DNA of 64,000 bases from JASJAR01 sp038530285 (GCA_038530285.1 JBCBCY010000008.1:62001-126000); one strand, 5' to 3'. Counted from the stretch's first letter, positions 15,475-24,600 are shown. Notes: generated by a model not told the origin, from the sequence alone. Numbers and translations: made by a program.

Positions 15475-16515
15475 TTAGAGGGGATAGGTTGCCGCAAGGT
15501 TATAGGCTTTGGCCATCACCCTCGGCAGGTCCGACGCGGGCACGTCATTGTGGAACGCGCCCCGGTTGGGCGTGGCATCACTGCGGGCAACAGCAATGTC
15601 GAGGATGAGATGGAAGTGGGTGAAGGTGTGGCGCACCTCGCCGATGATCTGCCAGTCGGCTGACAAGGGTGGGGCGGGGGCGGGGGTGTGCGACCAATCG
15701 GTGCCGGGCCAGCCGAGCATTCCGCCCAAAAGCCCTTTGTCGGGGCGGCGTTCCAGCAGCCAGTGACCGGCGGAGTTGCGCGCGATGTAGGCCACGCCGC
15801 GCCGTGTGGGTTTTGGTTTCTTGCGGGTTTTCTTCGGCAGATCTGCCGCGATCCCTGCCGCCCGGGCCGCACATGGGTCGCGCCAGGGGCAAATTCCACA
15901 GGCGGGTGACTTTGGCGTGCAGATCGTCGCGCCAAGGTCCATCACCGCTTGGGCGTAATCGCCGGGCCGGTCGCTGGGCGTCAGGCGTTTGGCCAGTTCG
16001 GTCAATTCGGGTTTGGCCGCAGGCAGGGGCGTGTCCACCGCAAAAACCCGCGCCATCACCCGTTCGACGTTGCCATCGACCACGGTTTCGGCCCGGCCAA
16101 AGGCAATCGCGGCGACGGCGGCGGCGGTATAGGGTCCGATGCCGGGAAGGGTCAGCAGATCTTCGCGTGTGTCGGGGAACACACCGTTGTATTCGTCAAC
16201 AACGGCTCGGGCGCATTTGAGAAGGTTGCGGGCGCGGGCGTAATAGCCAAGCCCGGCCCATTCGCCCATCACACGGTCATCCGCGGCGGCCGCAAGATCG
16301 CCGACCGTGGGCCACAGGCTGGTGAACCGCTGATAATAGCTTTTGACGGCCGCAACGGTGGTTTGTTGCAACATGATTTCTGACAGCCAGATGCGGTAGG
16401 GGTCGGGCCGCGCGCGCTCGCCGGGCGGGATGCGCCAGGGCAAGCTGCGCGCATGCGCGTCGTACCACGCCAGAAGCTCGGCCGGGACGGGGGAGGGTGG
16501 TACCTGGTCACGCAT
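15475..16515 (-). CDS. mutY: A/G-specific adenine glycosylase
   Basis: A 346-residue base-excision repair enzyme that removes adenine mispaired with 8-oxoguanine. The helix-hairpin-helix region reads LLTLPGIGPYTAAAVAAIAFG (about 121-140), the conserved SEIMLQQT is at 45-52 with catalytic Glu46, and VVDGNVERVMARVF carries catalytic Asp147. The [4Fe-4S] cluster ligands are Cys199, Cys206, Cys209 and Cys215 in the canonical 6-2-5 spacing. A C-terminal NUDIX-like domain for 8-oxoG recognition spans about 230-346. It is divergent from the DciA-like gene with 81 bases between starts. Confidence 0.95.
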   Translation of the reverse strand: MRDQVPPSPVPAELLAWYDAHARSLPWRIPPGERARPDPYRIWLSEIMLQQTTVAAVKSYYQRFTSLWPTVGDLAAAADDRVMGEWAGLGYYARARNLLKCARAVVDEYNGVFPDTREDLLTLPGIGPYTAAAVAAIAFGRAETVVDGNVERVMARVFAVDTPLPAAKPELTELAKRLTPSDRPGDYAQAVMDLGATICTPKSPACGICPWRDPCAARAAGIAADLPKKTRKKPKPTRRGVAYIARNSAGHWLLERRPDKGLLGGMLGWPGTDWSHTPAPAPPLSADWQIIGEVRHTFTHFHLILDIAVARSDATPNRGAFHNDVPASDLPRVMAKAYNLAATYPL

Positions 16516-16596
16516 TCGTTATAGGTCCAACATCCGCGGGGCTGGCGCAATGCGGCAGATAAACTAGGATGCTCGCGCAAGGCACAAAGGCAGGTG

Positions 16597-17109
16597 ATGT
16601 CGACCAAACCGATCACGTCCGGCGCCCGGCGCAGCAAGGGCTTCAAGCGCACAGCGACCCTGTTGCAGCCGCGGATCAAATCCGTCGGCTCGACCCGCGG
16701 GTTTGCCGTGGCGCGTTTGCTGACCCATTGGGCTGAAATCGTGGGGGCGGACATTGCCCGTGCTGCCCGTCCGGTGGACGTGAAATACGGCAAGGCCGGT
16801 TTGGGCGCGACACTGACCTTGCTGGTCAAAGGGGCCGAGGCCCCGATGATCGAAATGCAGAAAGACCGCATCCGCGACACTGTAAACGCCTGCTATGGCT
16901 ATAGTGCGATCCAGAAGGTGCGTCTTACTCAGACCGCGGCGAGCGGGTTTGCCGAGCCTGCCCAGGCGCGTGCCCCGGCTCAGCCCGACCCGTCTGCAGA
17001 GGCTTTGGCAAAGGCAAGTCAGACCGCAGCCGATGTCGAAAATACCGAACTGCGCCAAGCGCTCGAAGCATTGGGCGCGCGTGTGCTCACTCAACAAAAA
17101 CTGAAATAG
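16597..17109 (+). CDS. DUF721 (DciA-like) protein
   Basis: A 170-residue protein whose N-terminal half (GFAVARLLTHWAEIVGADIARAARPVDVKYGK, then LTLLVKGAEAPMIEMQKDRIRDTVNACYGY) matches DUF721. DciA members of this family help load the replicative helicase in bacteria lacking DnaC; such a role is plausible here. The C-terminal third is Ala/Gln-rich and low complexity. The ATG at 16597 has AAAGG 6 bases upstream; a GTG one codon earlier is possible. It is followed 11 bases later by a DsbA-like gene, an arrangement with divergent mutY that I believe is common in Rhodobacterales. Confidence 0.75.
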   Translation: MSTKPITSGARRSKGFKRTATLLQPRIKSVGSTRGFAVARLLTHWAEIVGADIARAARPVDVKYGKAGLGATLTLLVKGAEAPMIEMQKDRIRDTVNACYGYSAIQKVRLTQTAASGFAEPAQARAPAQPDPSAEALAKASQTAADVENTELRQALEALGARVLTQQKLK

Positions 17110-17120
17110 AGGCCTGAACC

Positions 17121-17783
17121 ATGACCCGTATCCTTGGGATCGTTGCTGCACTTGTCATCGTTGCCGGTGGTGCGTTTTGGTATGTCACCCAGAATTCCGG
17201 CGGCGGGCCCGCTGTCCCGACCGCGGCGACCGGCGAAGAGATCGACACTTCGATGGTGGTTGAAATGACGCTTGGCAATCCCGACGCAAGCGTCACCGTG
17301 ATTGAATACGCGTCCTATTCCTGTCCCTTTTGCGGCAGTTTTCACGCAGGCCCGTTCAAGGACCTGAAAGCCGACTACATCGATACCGGGAAAATTCACT
17401 TCATCTACCGCGAGGTCTTTTTTGACGGTGACTTGCCAGCACTTTGGGCTGGCATGGTGGCCCGCTGCGCGGGACCAGACCGCTTTTTCGGTGTGATCGA
17501 CGAAATTTACCGCAACCGGACCGCATGGTCGGGCGCTCCTACCGCGGCCGATTCCGCAGCCGCGTTGCGCCGGATTGGCCTGACGGCCGGTATTGCGCCA
17601 GACGATCTTGAAGCCTGCCTGGCGGACGGTGATATGGCGCGCGCCATGGCCGCTGTCGACGAAATGAACCGGGCCGAAGACGGGATCAGGTCAACGCCGT
17701 CTTTCGTGATCAACGGCACGACCTACAGCAATATGGAATACGCGGAGTTCGCTCGACTGATTGACGCCGAACTCGGCAGCTGA
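17121..17783 (+). CDS. DsbA family thiol-disulfide oxidoreductase
   Basis: A 220-residue periplasmic thioredoxin-fold protein. An N-terminal hydrophobic segment (residues 4-22) serves as a signal or anchor. The active site SYSCPFCGSF places Cys68 and Cys71 in a CPFC motif, and the cis-proline loop appears as RSTPSFVINGTTY. The helical insertion between them has the size usual for DsbA/DsbG-like proteins. It probably oxidises or isomerises disulfides in exported proteins. It overlaps nothing but ends only two bases before the convergent WaaA-like gene, with no terminator between them. Confidence 0.85.
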   Translation: MTRILGIVAALVIVAGGAFWYVTQNSGGGPAVPTAATGEEIDTSMVVEMTLGNPDASVTVIEYASYSCPFCGSFHAGPFKDLKADYIDTGKIHFIYREVFFDGDLPALWAGMVARCAGPDRFFGVIDEIYRNRTAWSGAPTAADSAAALRRIGLTAGIAPDDLEACLADGDMARAMAAVDEMNRAEDGIRSTPSFVINGTTYSNMEYAEFARLIDAELGS

Positions 17784-17785
17784 GG

Positions 17786-18988
17786 TCAGACCCCGTCGGG
17801 GTCATCGAACGCATCGACCAGGATATCAACAACCCGGTCGGTGCCTTCGGCCCCTTTTGAGGTTTCAAGCCATGCAGCATGGGCCATGGCGGCGGTTTTA
17901 TCTGGTGACAAAAGGCTGGAGACGGCCGCGCCCAATGCGGTGCCGGTTTCCACGAAACGTGCGCCACCAACGGCTGCCAATTGGTCGAAATCCTTCCGCC
18001 GTGCGCCGATGTGGGGGCCGTAAATGATGGCTGATCCCAAAGCGGCGGGCGCATCTGGCCCAATATCGCTGCCAGGTGGCAACAGCGAGCCGCCCATGAA
18101 GGTGATCGGCGCCAGCCGGTACCAAACGCCAAGCTCGGCAGGATCATCGGCGATCAGCACCTGAATATGCTCTTCAGGGTCTTGTCCAGACAAGCGCCGC
18201 GCGACGCTGTAGCCGCGAAGTTCTGCGGCTTTGGCGATGGGACCAGCTTCGTCAGCGCGGTTTGGTGCAATGACCAGCAAAAGCCTGTGTGACAATCCGT
18301 TCGCCTGCCGCTGGGCATCCAGCACGCTGCGCATTTCGGTCAGCGACAGGCTGGTGGCCAGCCACAAAGGACGTCCGCTGAGCAGTTGTGCGAGCCTTTC
18401 TTGTTGGACAGGGTCACCACTTGGCGCCGGTGGCACCTCGTCGAGTGGGCCGACCACCTGAGTTTTATGGGCCGGTGCGCCCAGCTTTATCAGCGATGTG
18501 CGCGCGGCTTCGTTGGTCGCGGCAATACTGTCAAACAGCCGAAAGGCGCTGCGCGACAAAAGCCGGCCATGGGCGCGGACTTCGGTGCCGGATGGGCTTG
18601 CAACGACAATTGTGCGCACGCCGGCCTCGCGCATCCCGTAAAGGCAGGCAGGCGCCATCTCAAACCCCAGAAACACCGCGACAGACGGCGCTTCGTCTTG
18701 CATGACGCGCCGTATCTCACTGGCGCGTTCGCGGGGAAATGACAGGGCTGTGGCGCCAAGTTCATGGGCGGTGCCGACATGGCCTGACATCACCAGATCG
18801 CTGTCGACGCCGCGCACCTCGGCCAGACGGTCGACCAATGACGGCACGGCACCAGCCGCTTTTGGGTCCGCGACATGGATCCACAGCCGGTCGCCAAGGT
18901 GGCGGGCAAAACTTTCAGGTGGCTGGAGCGGTGGGCGAAACCCTGCAGCGATCAGATAGACCGAAAGAGCGGAGGGCGTCCGGGCCAC
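17786..18988 (-). CDS. WaaA/KdtA-like glycosyltransferase lacking the catalytic Glu motif
   Basis: A 400-residue protein related to Kdo transferases. The N-terminal domain begins LWIHVADPKAAGAVPSLVDRL where WaaA has WIHAVSVGE; the catalytic Glu position is Ala44 here. RTIVVASPSGTEVRAHGRLLS and FDSIAATNEAARTSLIKLGA follow the WaaA pattern. The C-terminal domain retains TFMGGSLLPPG and GSAIIYGPHI but not the NPLEPA motif. A GTG at 18988 is the likely start, eight bases after the DUF4170 stop; the upstream frame is the shadow of DUF4170. It may have a different sugar acceptor or be non-catalytic. A true WaaA should exist elsewhere. Confidence 0.65.
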   Translation of the reverse strand: MARTPSALSVYLIAAGFRPPLQPPESFARHLGDRLWIHVADPKAAGAVPSLVDRLAEVRGVDSDLVMSGHVGTAHELGATALSFPRERASEIRRVMQDEAPSVAVFLGFEMAPACLYGMREAGVRTIVVASPSGTEVRAHGRLLSRSAFRLFDSIAATNEAARTSLIKLGAPAHKTQVVGPLDEVPPAPSGDPVQQERLAQLLSGRPLWLATSLSLTEMRSVLDAQRQANGLSHRLLLVIAPNRADEAGPIAKAAELRGYSVARRLSGQDPEEHIQVLIADDPAELGVWYRLAPITFMGGSLLPPGSDIGPDAPAALGSAIIYGPHIGARRKDFDQLAAVGGARFVETGTALGAAVSSLLSPDKTAAMAHAAWLETSKGAEGTDRVVDILVDAFDDPDGV

Positions 18989-18995
18989 GGCCTTG

Positions 18996-19241
18996 TCAAC
19001 CGCCCAGTTCCTCGGTCGCGGACGCCGCGGCTTCCTCATCGCGCAAACGGTGCAAATGCGCGATGAAGTAACGCATATGGGCGTTGTCGACGGTGCGCTG
19101 GGCTTCGGCTTTCCACGCGTTGTATGCGGTCGCGTAGTCAGGATAGATGCCGACGACGTGAATATCCTTGACGTTGCGGAACACGTTCTTGGACGGGTCT
19201 TCCAATTCGCCACCAAAGACGAGGTGCAGGCGCTGGGTCAT
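18996..19241 (-). CDS. DUF4170 protein
   Basis: An 81-residue cytoplasmic protein (MTQRLHLVFGGELEDPSKN, VVGIYPDYATAYNAWKAEAQ, RYFIAHLHRLRDEE), matching DUF4170, a small family of alphaproteobacteria with unknown function. A strong GGAGGTAACG precedes the ATG at 19241. It lies between a CysQ-like phosphatase and the WaaA-like gene in one leftward run, which ties it loosely to envelope or sulfur-nucleotide metabolism. Confidence 0.8.
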   Translation of the reverse strand: MTQRLHLVFGGELEDPSKNVFRNVKDIHVVGIYPDYATAYNAWKAEAQRTVDNAHMRYFIAHLHRLRDEEAAASATEELGG

Positions 19242-19290
19242 CGTTACCTCCGGAAATGTTGGCGCGACACTAGCCGACAGGCCCGGGCGG

Positions 19291-20067
19291 TCAAGCCACT
19301 GCCCGCCGCGCAAGAAGCGCTTTATGCAGCATCGGCGGGGCGACCATCACACCGGGTGTCTTGGGGTGGGCCGCGTTGAAGACCAAAGGCGCGCCGTCAC
19401 GGTCGGTGACAGCAGCGCCAGCTTCTGCCGCAATAAGCGCGCCCGCCGCGATGTCCCACTCCCAGGCGTCGCGGAAGGTGAGCATGGCGTCAAACCGGCC
19501 CTCGCCCGCGGCGGCCAGTCGATAGGCCAGCGAGGGGCGGAATTTGCGTTTCATGTCATCAGGGGGCACCGCCCAGAATTTGGGGTCGAACCCGGCCTTG
19601 TTTGAAAGAATTGTCGCTCCGGCAGGATCGGCCCGGGTTGAGACCGCAATCGGGTCGCCGTTTCGTGTCGCACCCTGGCCGAGTGCCGCCGCATAAAGCC
19701 GATCAAGTGCGGGCAGGAACACCGCCCCAGCCGTCACAGCCCCGTTTTCGACCACGGCAATGGAATGCGCCCAGGTGTCCTGGCCGTCGACGAAGGCGCG
19801 GGTGCCGTCAATCGGGTCGATGACAAACACCCGCTCGCGGCTCAGCCGCTCTTCGTTGTCCGGCGTTTCTTCGGACAGCCAACCGTAATTGGGGCGCGCG
19901 CCAAGAAGCGTTTCTTTCAGGTGCGCGTCCACGGCCAAATCCGCCTCGGTCACGGGGTCATTGACGCTTTTGTCCCAAACCTTCGGGTCTTGTTTCCAGA
20001 ACCGAAGGGCAATGTCACCTGCTGTGCGGGCGGCGTCGATCAGAAGCGCCAGATCACTCGCCGGCAA
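19291..20067 (-). CDS. inositol monophosphatase family protein, CysQ-like
   Basis: A 258-residue metal-dependent phosphatase. DPVTEADLAVD, LSEETPD, FVIDPIDGTRAFVDG and WEWDIAAGALIAAEAGA are the Mg-binding and fold motifs of the family in correct order. The WAHSIAVVENG segment and size suggest a CysQ-type 3'(2'),5'-bisphosphate nucleotidase that clears PAP, though inositol-phosphate activity is possible. The start is a TTG at 20067 with GAAGG eight bases upstream; it overlaps the PmbA gene end by 14 bases, so translation is coupled. Confidence 0.85.
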   Translation of the reverse strand: MPASDLALLIDAARTAGDIALRFWKQDPKVWDKSVNDPVTEADLAVDAHLKETLLGARPNYGWLSEETPDNEERLSRERVFVIDPIDGTRAFVDGQDTWAHSIAVVENGAVTAGAVFLPALDRLYAAALGQGATRNGDPIAVSTRADPAGATILSNKAGFDPKFWAVPPDDMKRKFRPSLAYRLAAAGEGRFDAMLTFRDAWEWDIAAGALIAAEAGAAVTDRDGAPLVFNAAHPKTPGVMVAPPMLHKALLARRAVA

Positions 20068-21409
20068 GTGTCAGGCCTTCGACCATCAGTGACGGGACGA
20101 TGCGCGACAGATGGGTGCACGCGTCATTGGCCGGGATCACGCCTTTGAGCATGTCGCGCAGGTTGCCCGCGATGGTGCATTCGGTCACGGGAAACGTCAG
20201 CTCGCCATTTTCGATCCACACACCCGAGGCGCCGCGCGAATAATCCCCGGTCGTGGGGTTGATCGTTGAGCCAATCATCGAGGTCACCAAAAGCCCGGTG
20301 CCTGCGTCGCGGATCAGATCATCAAGGGTCTTGTCGCCCTGCGTCATCGCGACATTCGTCACCGATGGGGACGGGGGCGAAGACGTCCCGCGCGACGCAT
20401 TGGCCGAACTTTGCAGGCCAAGTTTGCGCGCTGTGCCAAGGTCCAGGGTCCAACCTTGCAAGATGCCGTCTTCGACGATGGTCCGGTCGGCCGTGGCCAG
20501 TCCTTCAGCATCGAAGGGGCGGGTGCCGCCGGCGCGGGGCCGCAAGGGGTGTTCGATCAGCGAAATGCCCTTGGGCAGAACCTGTTCGCCCATTGCATCG
20601 CGCAGGTAGGATGCGCCGCGGGTGATCGCGGTGCCGCTGACGGCTTGCAGCAAATGCCCGATGAGTGACGCCGCGATGCGTTCGTCGAAGATCACCGGGT
20701 ATGTGCCGGTGGGCGGCTTTTTGGCCCCTGCGCGTGCCACGGTGCGTTCACCGGCCAGGCGGCCAATCTCGTCCGCGTCCATCAGGTCTTCGGCATGGAT
20801 ACGCGTGTCGGCGTACCAATCACGCTCCATATCGGTGCCTTCGCCGGTGATGGCGACGGCGGACCGTGACCGGTCGGTGCGGGTGTAGCCGCCCGAAAAG
20901 CCGTTGCTGGCGGCCAGATGGATGCGCCGGTGGCCATAAGCGGCAGAGGCCGATTGCACCTTGCTGATGCCTTTGACACTGAGTGCGGCGGCTTCGGCGC
21001 GCAATGCGTCGTCTTCCAGCGCTGCAGGGGCCGGTTCGTCGGACGGATCGGCCAGGTCCAGTCCCGCCGCGTCAACGCGCTTTGACAATTCGGACGGGTC
21101 AGCCAGCCCCAAAGTCGGGTCAACCGGCGCCTCACGCGCCATCGCGACAGCCCGTTCGGCCATTTCGCGCATGGTTTCGGGCCGTGTGTCTGACGCAGAG
21201 ACGCAGGCCTGCCGTCCACCCACCAGCACCCTGAGGCCAATCTCGACCCCTTCGGCCCGTTCGGCGTGTTCAAGCGCCCCGTTCAGGACATCAATTGAGA
21301 TCGACGTGCCGTCGATGGCCAGCGCGTCAGCGGCATCCGCACCGGCGGCTGCGGCCACCTCAAGCATCTGTGCGGCGAGGTCGGATAGGTCTGGGGGTGT
21401 ATCACTCAT
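20054..21409 (-). CDS. pmbA: PmbA/TldE-type metalloprotease subunit
   Basis: A 451-residue member of the TldD/PmbA family. In E. coli TldD and TldE (PmbA) form a protease complex that matures peptide antibiotics and degrades CcdA. The C-terminal region (GTGLLVTSMIGSTINPTTGDYSRGASGVWIENGE) is the family signature; the TldD-type HExxxH zinc motif is absent, consistent with the TldE/PmbA partner. The ATG at 21409 begins MSDTPPDLSDLAAQML; the longer frame upstream is not supported. It overlaps the following CysQ-like gene and lies 66 bases downstream of the DUF2125 gene. Confidence 0.85.
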   Translation of the reverse strand: MSDTPPDLSDLAAQMLEVAAAAGADAADALAIDGTSISIDVLNGALEHAERAEGVEIGLRVLVGGRQACVSASDTRPETMREMAERAVAMAREAPVDPTLGLADPSELSKRVDAAGLDLADPSDEPAPAALEDDALRAEAAALSVKGISKVQSASAAYGHRRIHLAASNGFSGGYTRTDRSRSAVAITGEGTDMERDWYADTRIHAEDLMDADEIGRLAGERTVARAGAKKPPTGTYPVIFDERIAASLIGHLLQAVSGTAITRGASYLRDAMGEQVLPKGISLIEHPLRPRAGGTRPFDAEGLATADRTIVEDGILQGWTLDLGTARKLGLQSSANASRGTSSPPSPSVTNVAMTQGDKTLDDLIRDAGTGLLVTSMIGSTINPTTGDYSRGASGVWIENGELTFPVTECTIAGNLRDMLKGVIPANDACTHLSRIVPSLMVEGLTLAGE

Positions 21410-21475
21410 GCTGGTCGAGGTAGTTCGGCAGGCGGGGGTGTGCAACCCGTCGCCTGCCGAAGTGATCAAATGCGA

Positions 21476-22999
21476 TCAGCGCAGCCGTTGGCCGTTGGCG
21501 GAAACCGACCCGTCTTTGCCGACTTCAATGGTGGAAACCAACGTGTCTGGACCCTCGCCCGGGCGGGCAAAAAGACCCAGCATCATGCGCGCGCCCATGG
21601 CCTGTTCTTGCGGCAGCATCCCCATGTTCACCAGCGTGTCCAGCAAGGTGTTGCCGCCGGTCAGTTGCAGGTTGATCGCACCTGATGGCGTGGGTGCCGG
21701 GGCAAACGGGCCGCCGGGCGCATTGTCGATATCAAATGCGCCTTCGCCGGTCAGTTCTGCACCGCCAACGGTCAGTTGCAGGGCATTCAGCGTCAGGCTT
21801 TCAAACTCGCCGGGGATATCGCCGGGCGACATGCTTTCGGCGAATTCCGGGTCAAACACATCAGCAAGCCAGCGCGCCTGACCGGCCAGGTCCAGGATCA
21901 CGGTCGCGGGGTCGCGCGGAAGCTGACCTGCGGGGTCAAACATGCTCCAGACGGCTTCGCTGATTTCCAGGTCGACAAGCCGCATCAAGAGGCCGACGTC
22001 GCTGGTCTCCTCGCCCGGCACGATGGGCATCGTGAGGCGACCTTCGCTTTCGGCCATCGAAAAGGTCAGCTGTGGAAACGGAATGTCAGAGCCGGACACG
22101 GCAACGCTGACCCCGGTGTTGCCGCCGCCATATGTCAGCCCATCGGGCGTGATCGACCCATCAAATATGCCCGCTTCCGCGTTGGTTTCCAGGTTGAAGC
22201 GGCCGGACTGATCCGCCCCCGCAATCGTGTATTTGGCGGCACCATGGGTGATGTTCCATTCGGTGGTGAACCCTTCTGCGACCATCGAAGATAGGTCCGA
22301 AAAGCCCAGCATCCCGACGATCGTGCCTGAGGTCTGACTTCCAACATCGGCAACCCTTGCCGAAAAGTCGAAAGCCGCGGTCGGGTCTTCGGGGTCGGTG
22401 CCGCGTCCTGACATGGTCAGCGTCTCGACCAGGAAATTGCTGTCGTAAAGTCGCGGCGTACCTTCAAGGATGCTGTAGGCGCCCTTCAGTCCCGCCAGGG
22501 TCATATTGATATCGAAGTCCAGCGGTTCGCCATCGATGGTGAATTGCGCGACCGAGACCTGCACCTCGGGGCCAACGTAGTCATACCGCGTCGTGGCTCC
22601 GTCGCGGGACGCAATTGTCACCATACCGGGTTGGCGGGTGATGATGTTGAAGGCAAAGTCCTCGTCGGTGATCGCGTCCTTGCCGATGACGGCAATTGGG
22701 TATTCCGCCGACATTTTGATTTCGACCGTTCCGTCGCCACGATCTTCAAAAACGACCTCCGGCACGGTTGTTGCAAACGACCCGCCATCTTCCGGGAAGT
22801 CGCCGCTGATCGACACATCGGTTAGGATCAACGCATCGGCTGATGCGGTCTCGCCGCCCACCTCAAGCGTGACGTCGGTGCTTTCGATCAGGCGCTGCCA
22901 ATCGGCCCAGACGTCCGCTGGGCTGATGTCGGCGGCCGCAGGCCAGGCCAGAAAGGACGTGGCGACGATGGCGGTTGCGAATGTGGGGGAAGAACGCAT
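21476..22999 (-). CDS. DUF2125 exported protein
   Basis: A 507-residue protein with a signal peptide (MRSSPTFATAIVATSFLAWPAAA). The mature part is rich in beta-strand and acidic residues, with repeated Val/Thr/Asp patterns, as in DUF2125 proteins of alphaproteobacteria; a periplasmic or outer-membrane-associated role is likely but unknown. AAGG precedes the ATG at 22999; a start 15 codons earlier is less likely because it would precede the signal peptide. It heads a leftward run with pmbA and the CysQ-like gene and is divergent from the SDR gene. Confidence 0.75.
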   Translation of the reverse strand: MRSSPTFATAIVATSFLAWPAAADISPADVWADWQRLIESTDVTLEVGGETASADALILTDVSISGDFPEDGGSFATTVPEVVFEDRGDGTVEIKMSAEYPIAVIGKDAITDEDFAFNIITRQPGMVTIASRDGATTRYDYVGPEVQVSVAQFTIDGEPLDFDINMTLAGLKGAYSILEGTPRLYDSNFLVETLTMSGRGTDPEDPTAAFDFSARVADVGSQTSGTIVGMLGFSDLSSMVAEGFTTEWNITHGAAKYTIAGADQSGRFNLETNAEAGIFDGSITPDGLTYGGGNTGVSVAVSGSDIPFPQLTFSMAESEGRLTMPIVPGEETSDVGLLMRLVDLEISEAVWSMFDPAGQLPRDPATVILDLAGQARWLADVFDPEFAESMSPGDIPGEFESLTLNALQLTVGGAELTGEGAFDIDNAPGGPFAPAPTPSGAINLQLTGGNTLLDTLVNMGMLPQEQAMGARMMLGLFARPGEGPDTLVSTIEVGKDGSVSANGQRLR

Positions 23000-23112
23000 G
23001 AATTTACCTTGCTGGGAGCTTTTGTATCGTTTCAACATCGGCACGCGGTCCCGTCAGGTCAAGCGGCGCGACGCGGATGTGATGCAACACAATTGCGACA
23101 GGAGAATGGCCA

Positions 23113-23865
23113 ATGCGATTTGAAGGACAGGTGGTTTTGGTCACGGGCGCCAGCCGGGGCATTGGCGAAGCGACCGCGCGCGCCTTTGCCGCCGAAGGCG
23201 CAAATGTGGTGCTGGCCGCACGCGGGATTGACGCGGTCACCGCGATTGCAAACGACATTGGGCCCGCCGCCCGCGCAATTGCGATGGATGCTGCCGCCTA
23301 CGCAGATGTGGCGGCTGCAGTGAAACTGGCCGAAGATGCGTTTGGGGGTTTGGACGTGCTGATCGGAAATGCGGGCATGATCGACCCGATTGCGCATCTG
23401 GCAGACACCGACCCCGACGCTTGGGGCCGGTTGATCGATGTGAACCTCAAAGGCGTGTATTACGGGATGCATGCGGCGATCCCCGGCATGGTTGCGCGCG
23501 GGGGCGGGACGATCATCACGATTTCATCCGGCGCAGCGAGCAGCCCGATCGAAGCCTGGTCGGCCTATTGTAGCTCTAAGGCCGGGGCGGCGATGCTGAC
23601 GCGGATGGCGGACAAGGAATACCGCGACAAGGGCATCCGCGCGATGGGGCTGTCGCCGGGGACGGTCGCCACTGAGATGCAGCGTGACATCAAAGCGTCA
23701 GGGATCAATCCGGTCAGTCAGCTTGACTGGTCCGATCACATCCCGCCCGATTGGCCGGCCAAGGCCTGCATGTGGATGGCGGGCCCGGCGGGCGATGATC
23801 TGCTTGGCGAAGAGGTCAGCCTGCGACAAGACGCGGTGCGCCGGGCTGCGGGGCTGATTGTGTAG
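23113..23865 (+). CDS. short-chain dehydrogenase/reductase (SDR)
   Basis: A 250-residue classical SDR. The cofactor-binding TGASRGIGEAT is at 11-21, NAG follows, and the catalytic Ser and YCSSK (the YxxxK motif) are present. The PG motif LSPGTVATEM is also seen. An arginine after the first strand (AARG) favours NADPH. The substrate cannot be predicted. The last 50 bases overlap the convergent SpoIIAA-like gene. It stands alone on this strand between two leftward runs. Confidence 0.85.
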   Translation: MRFEGQVVLVTGASRGIGEATARAFAAEGANVVLAARGIDAVTAIANDIGPAARAIAMDAAAYADVAAAVKLAEDAFGGLDVLIGNAGMIDPIAHLADTDPDAWGRLIDVNLKGVYYGMHAAIPGMVARGGGTIITISSGAASSPIEAWSAYCSSKAGAAMLTRMADKEYRDKGIRAMGLSPGTVATEMQRDIKASGINPVSQLDWSDHIPPDWPAKACMWMAGPAGDDLLGEEVSLRQDAVRRAAGLIV

Positions 23866-24232
23866 CGATGCCCGGATAGGCGATCCAGTCGCGGGCGCCG
23901 TCCCGGTCATGGGTCAGAAAACTGCGAAACATCACGGGTGTCACGAGTGCTGCGGCCCGGCTGATGGGTCCCATCCAGCCGAAGTCGCAGACCACGGCAG
24001 CATGCGTGATCTGCGCCAGATGGCCGGTGTCATCTTCAAACAGGGGCCAAAGCGACCCGAAGTCATAGCCTTCGAACCCGGCAATGACTTCAACAATGCG
24101 CAAGGTGCCGTGTCGGTCGACGGCGCGGCGCACCAGCGGCAGAATGGTCCGGATATCTTGCTGGACAACGCGGCCTGAGACGGTGATTTCCGCCCAGCCT
24201 TCATCGCCCGATTCACGAATCGTCAGCGGCAT
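23816..24232 (-). CDS. SpoIIAA-like (STAS/AS-fold) protein
   Basis: A 138-residue protein with the SpoIIAA-like fold seen in many alphaproteobacteria: ITVSGRVVQQDIRTILPLVRRAVDRHGTLRIVEVIAGFEGYDF, then LAQITHAAVVCDFGWMGPI. Unlike SpoIIAA it lacks a DSSG phosphorylation site. These proteins may bind lipid or nucleotide; the function is unknown. It is the last gene of the leftward run that starts at the DUF3576 gene, after a 59-base gap, and overlaps the convergent SDR gene by 50 bases. Confidence 0.7.
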   Translation of the reverse strand: MPLTIRESGDEGWAEITVSGRVVQQDIRTILPLVRRAVDRHGTLRIVEVIAGFEGYDFGSLWPLFEDDTGHLAQITHAAVVCDFGWMGPISRAAALVTPVMFRSFLTHDRDGARDWIAYPGIATQSAPQPGAPRLVAG

Positions 24233-24291
24233 GGGACGTTCCTTTCGCCCGCAAGCCTAGTCTTACCTGGGTATTTTCACCTTGAGATAGA

Positions 24292-24600
24292 TCAAGGTCG
24301 CCCGCGTTTGGGGCCACGCCACGCACCGGGCGTTTTGGAATGAAACGTCGGCGGGCGCTTGGCCACCCAGCGGGCGAAAGCAGCAAGGCGGGGGTGGCCG
24401 CGCAGGGCCTCAATCGTGGAATACTCTCGCGCCAAATCGGTCTCTGACAGGGTCGCGTGGATCTCGTTGTGGCAAATCTGATGCAAAAGCACCGTCGGCC
24501 CGCCCTTGCCGCCCCTGAGTTTCGGGATCAGGTGATGCTGGCTTTGTTTCGCTTCCGCCGGGATCGGGCGCAGGCACAAAGGACAGATCGGATCGCTCAC
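24292..24600 (-). CDS. HNH endonuclease-fold protein
   Basis: A 102-residue protein with a zinc-bound HNH module: Cys6 and Cys9 (CPLC), the HHLIPKLRGG core with His22-His23, and LLHQICHNEIH with Cys43-His44. The motif order matches free-standing HNH proteins that may cut nucleic acids or serve as structural zinc folds. The start is GTG at 24600, overlapping the stop of the upstream GST as GTGA, so the two are translationally coupled. A basic tail (WRGPKRGRP) could contact nucleic acid. The role next to a hydroquinone reductase is unclear. Confidence 0.75.
   Translation of the reverse strand: MSDPICPLCLRPIPAEAKQSQHHLIPKLRGGKGGPTVLLHQICHNEIHATLSETDLAREYSTIEALRGHPRLAAFARWVAKRPPTFHSKTPGAWRGPKRGRP

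Noticed and set aside
24256..24290. Possible degenerate third copy of the intergenic repeat (CTGGGTATTTTCACC...GAGATAGATCAAGG)
   Set aside because: Only a loose match to the CCAGGATATTT and GAGATGAA modules and no flanking hairpins; not supportable by eye.
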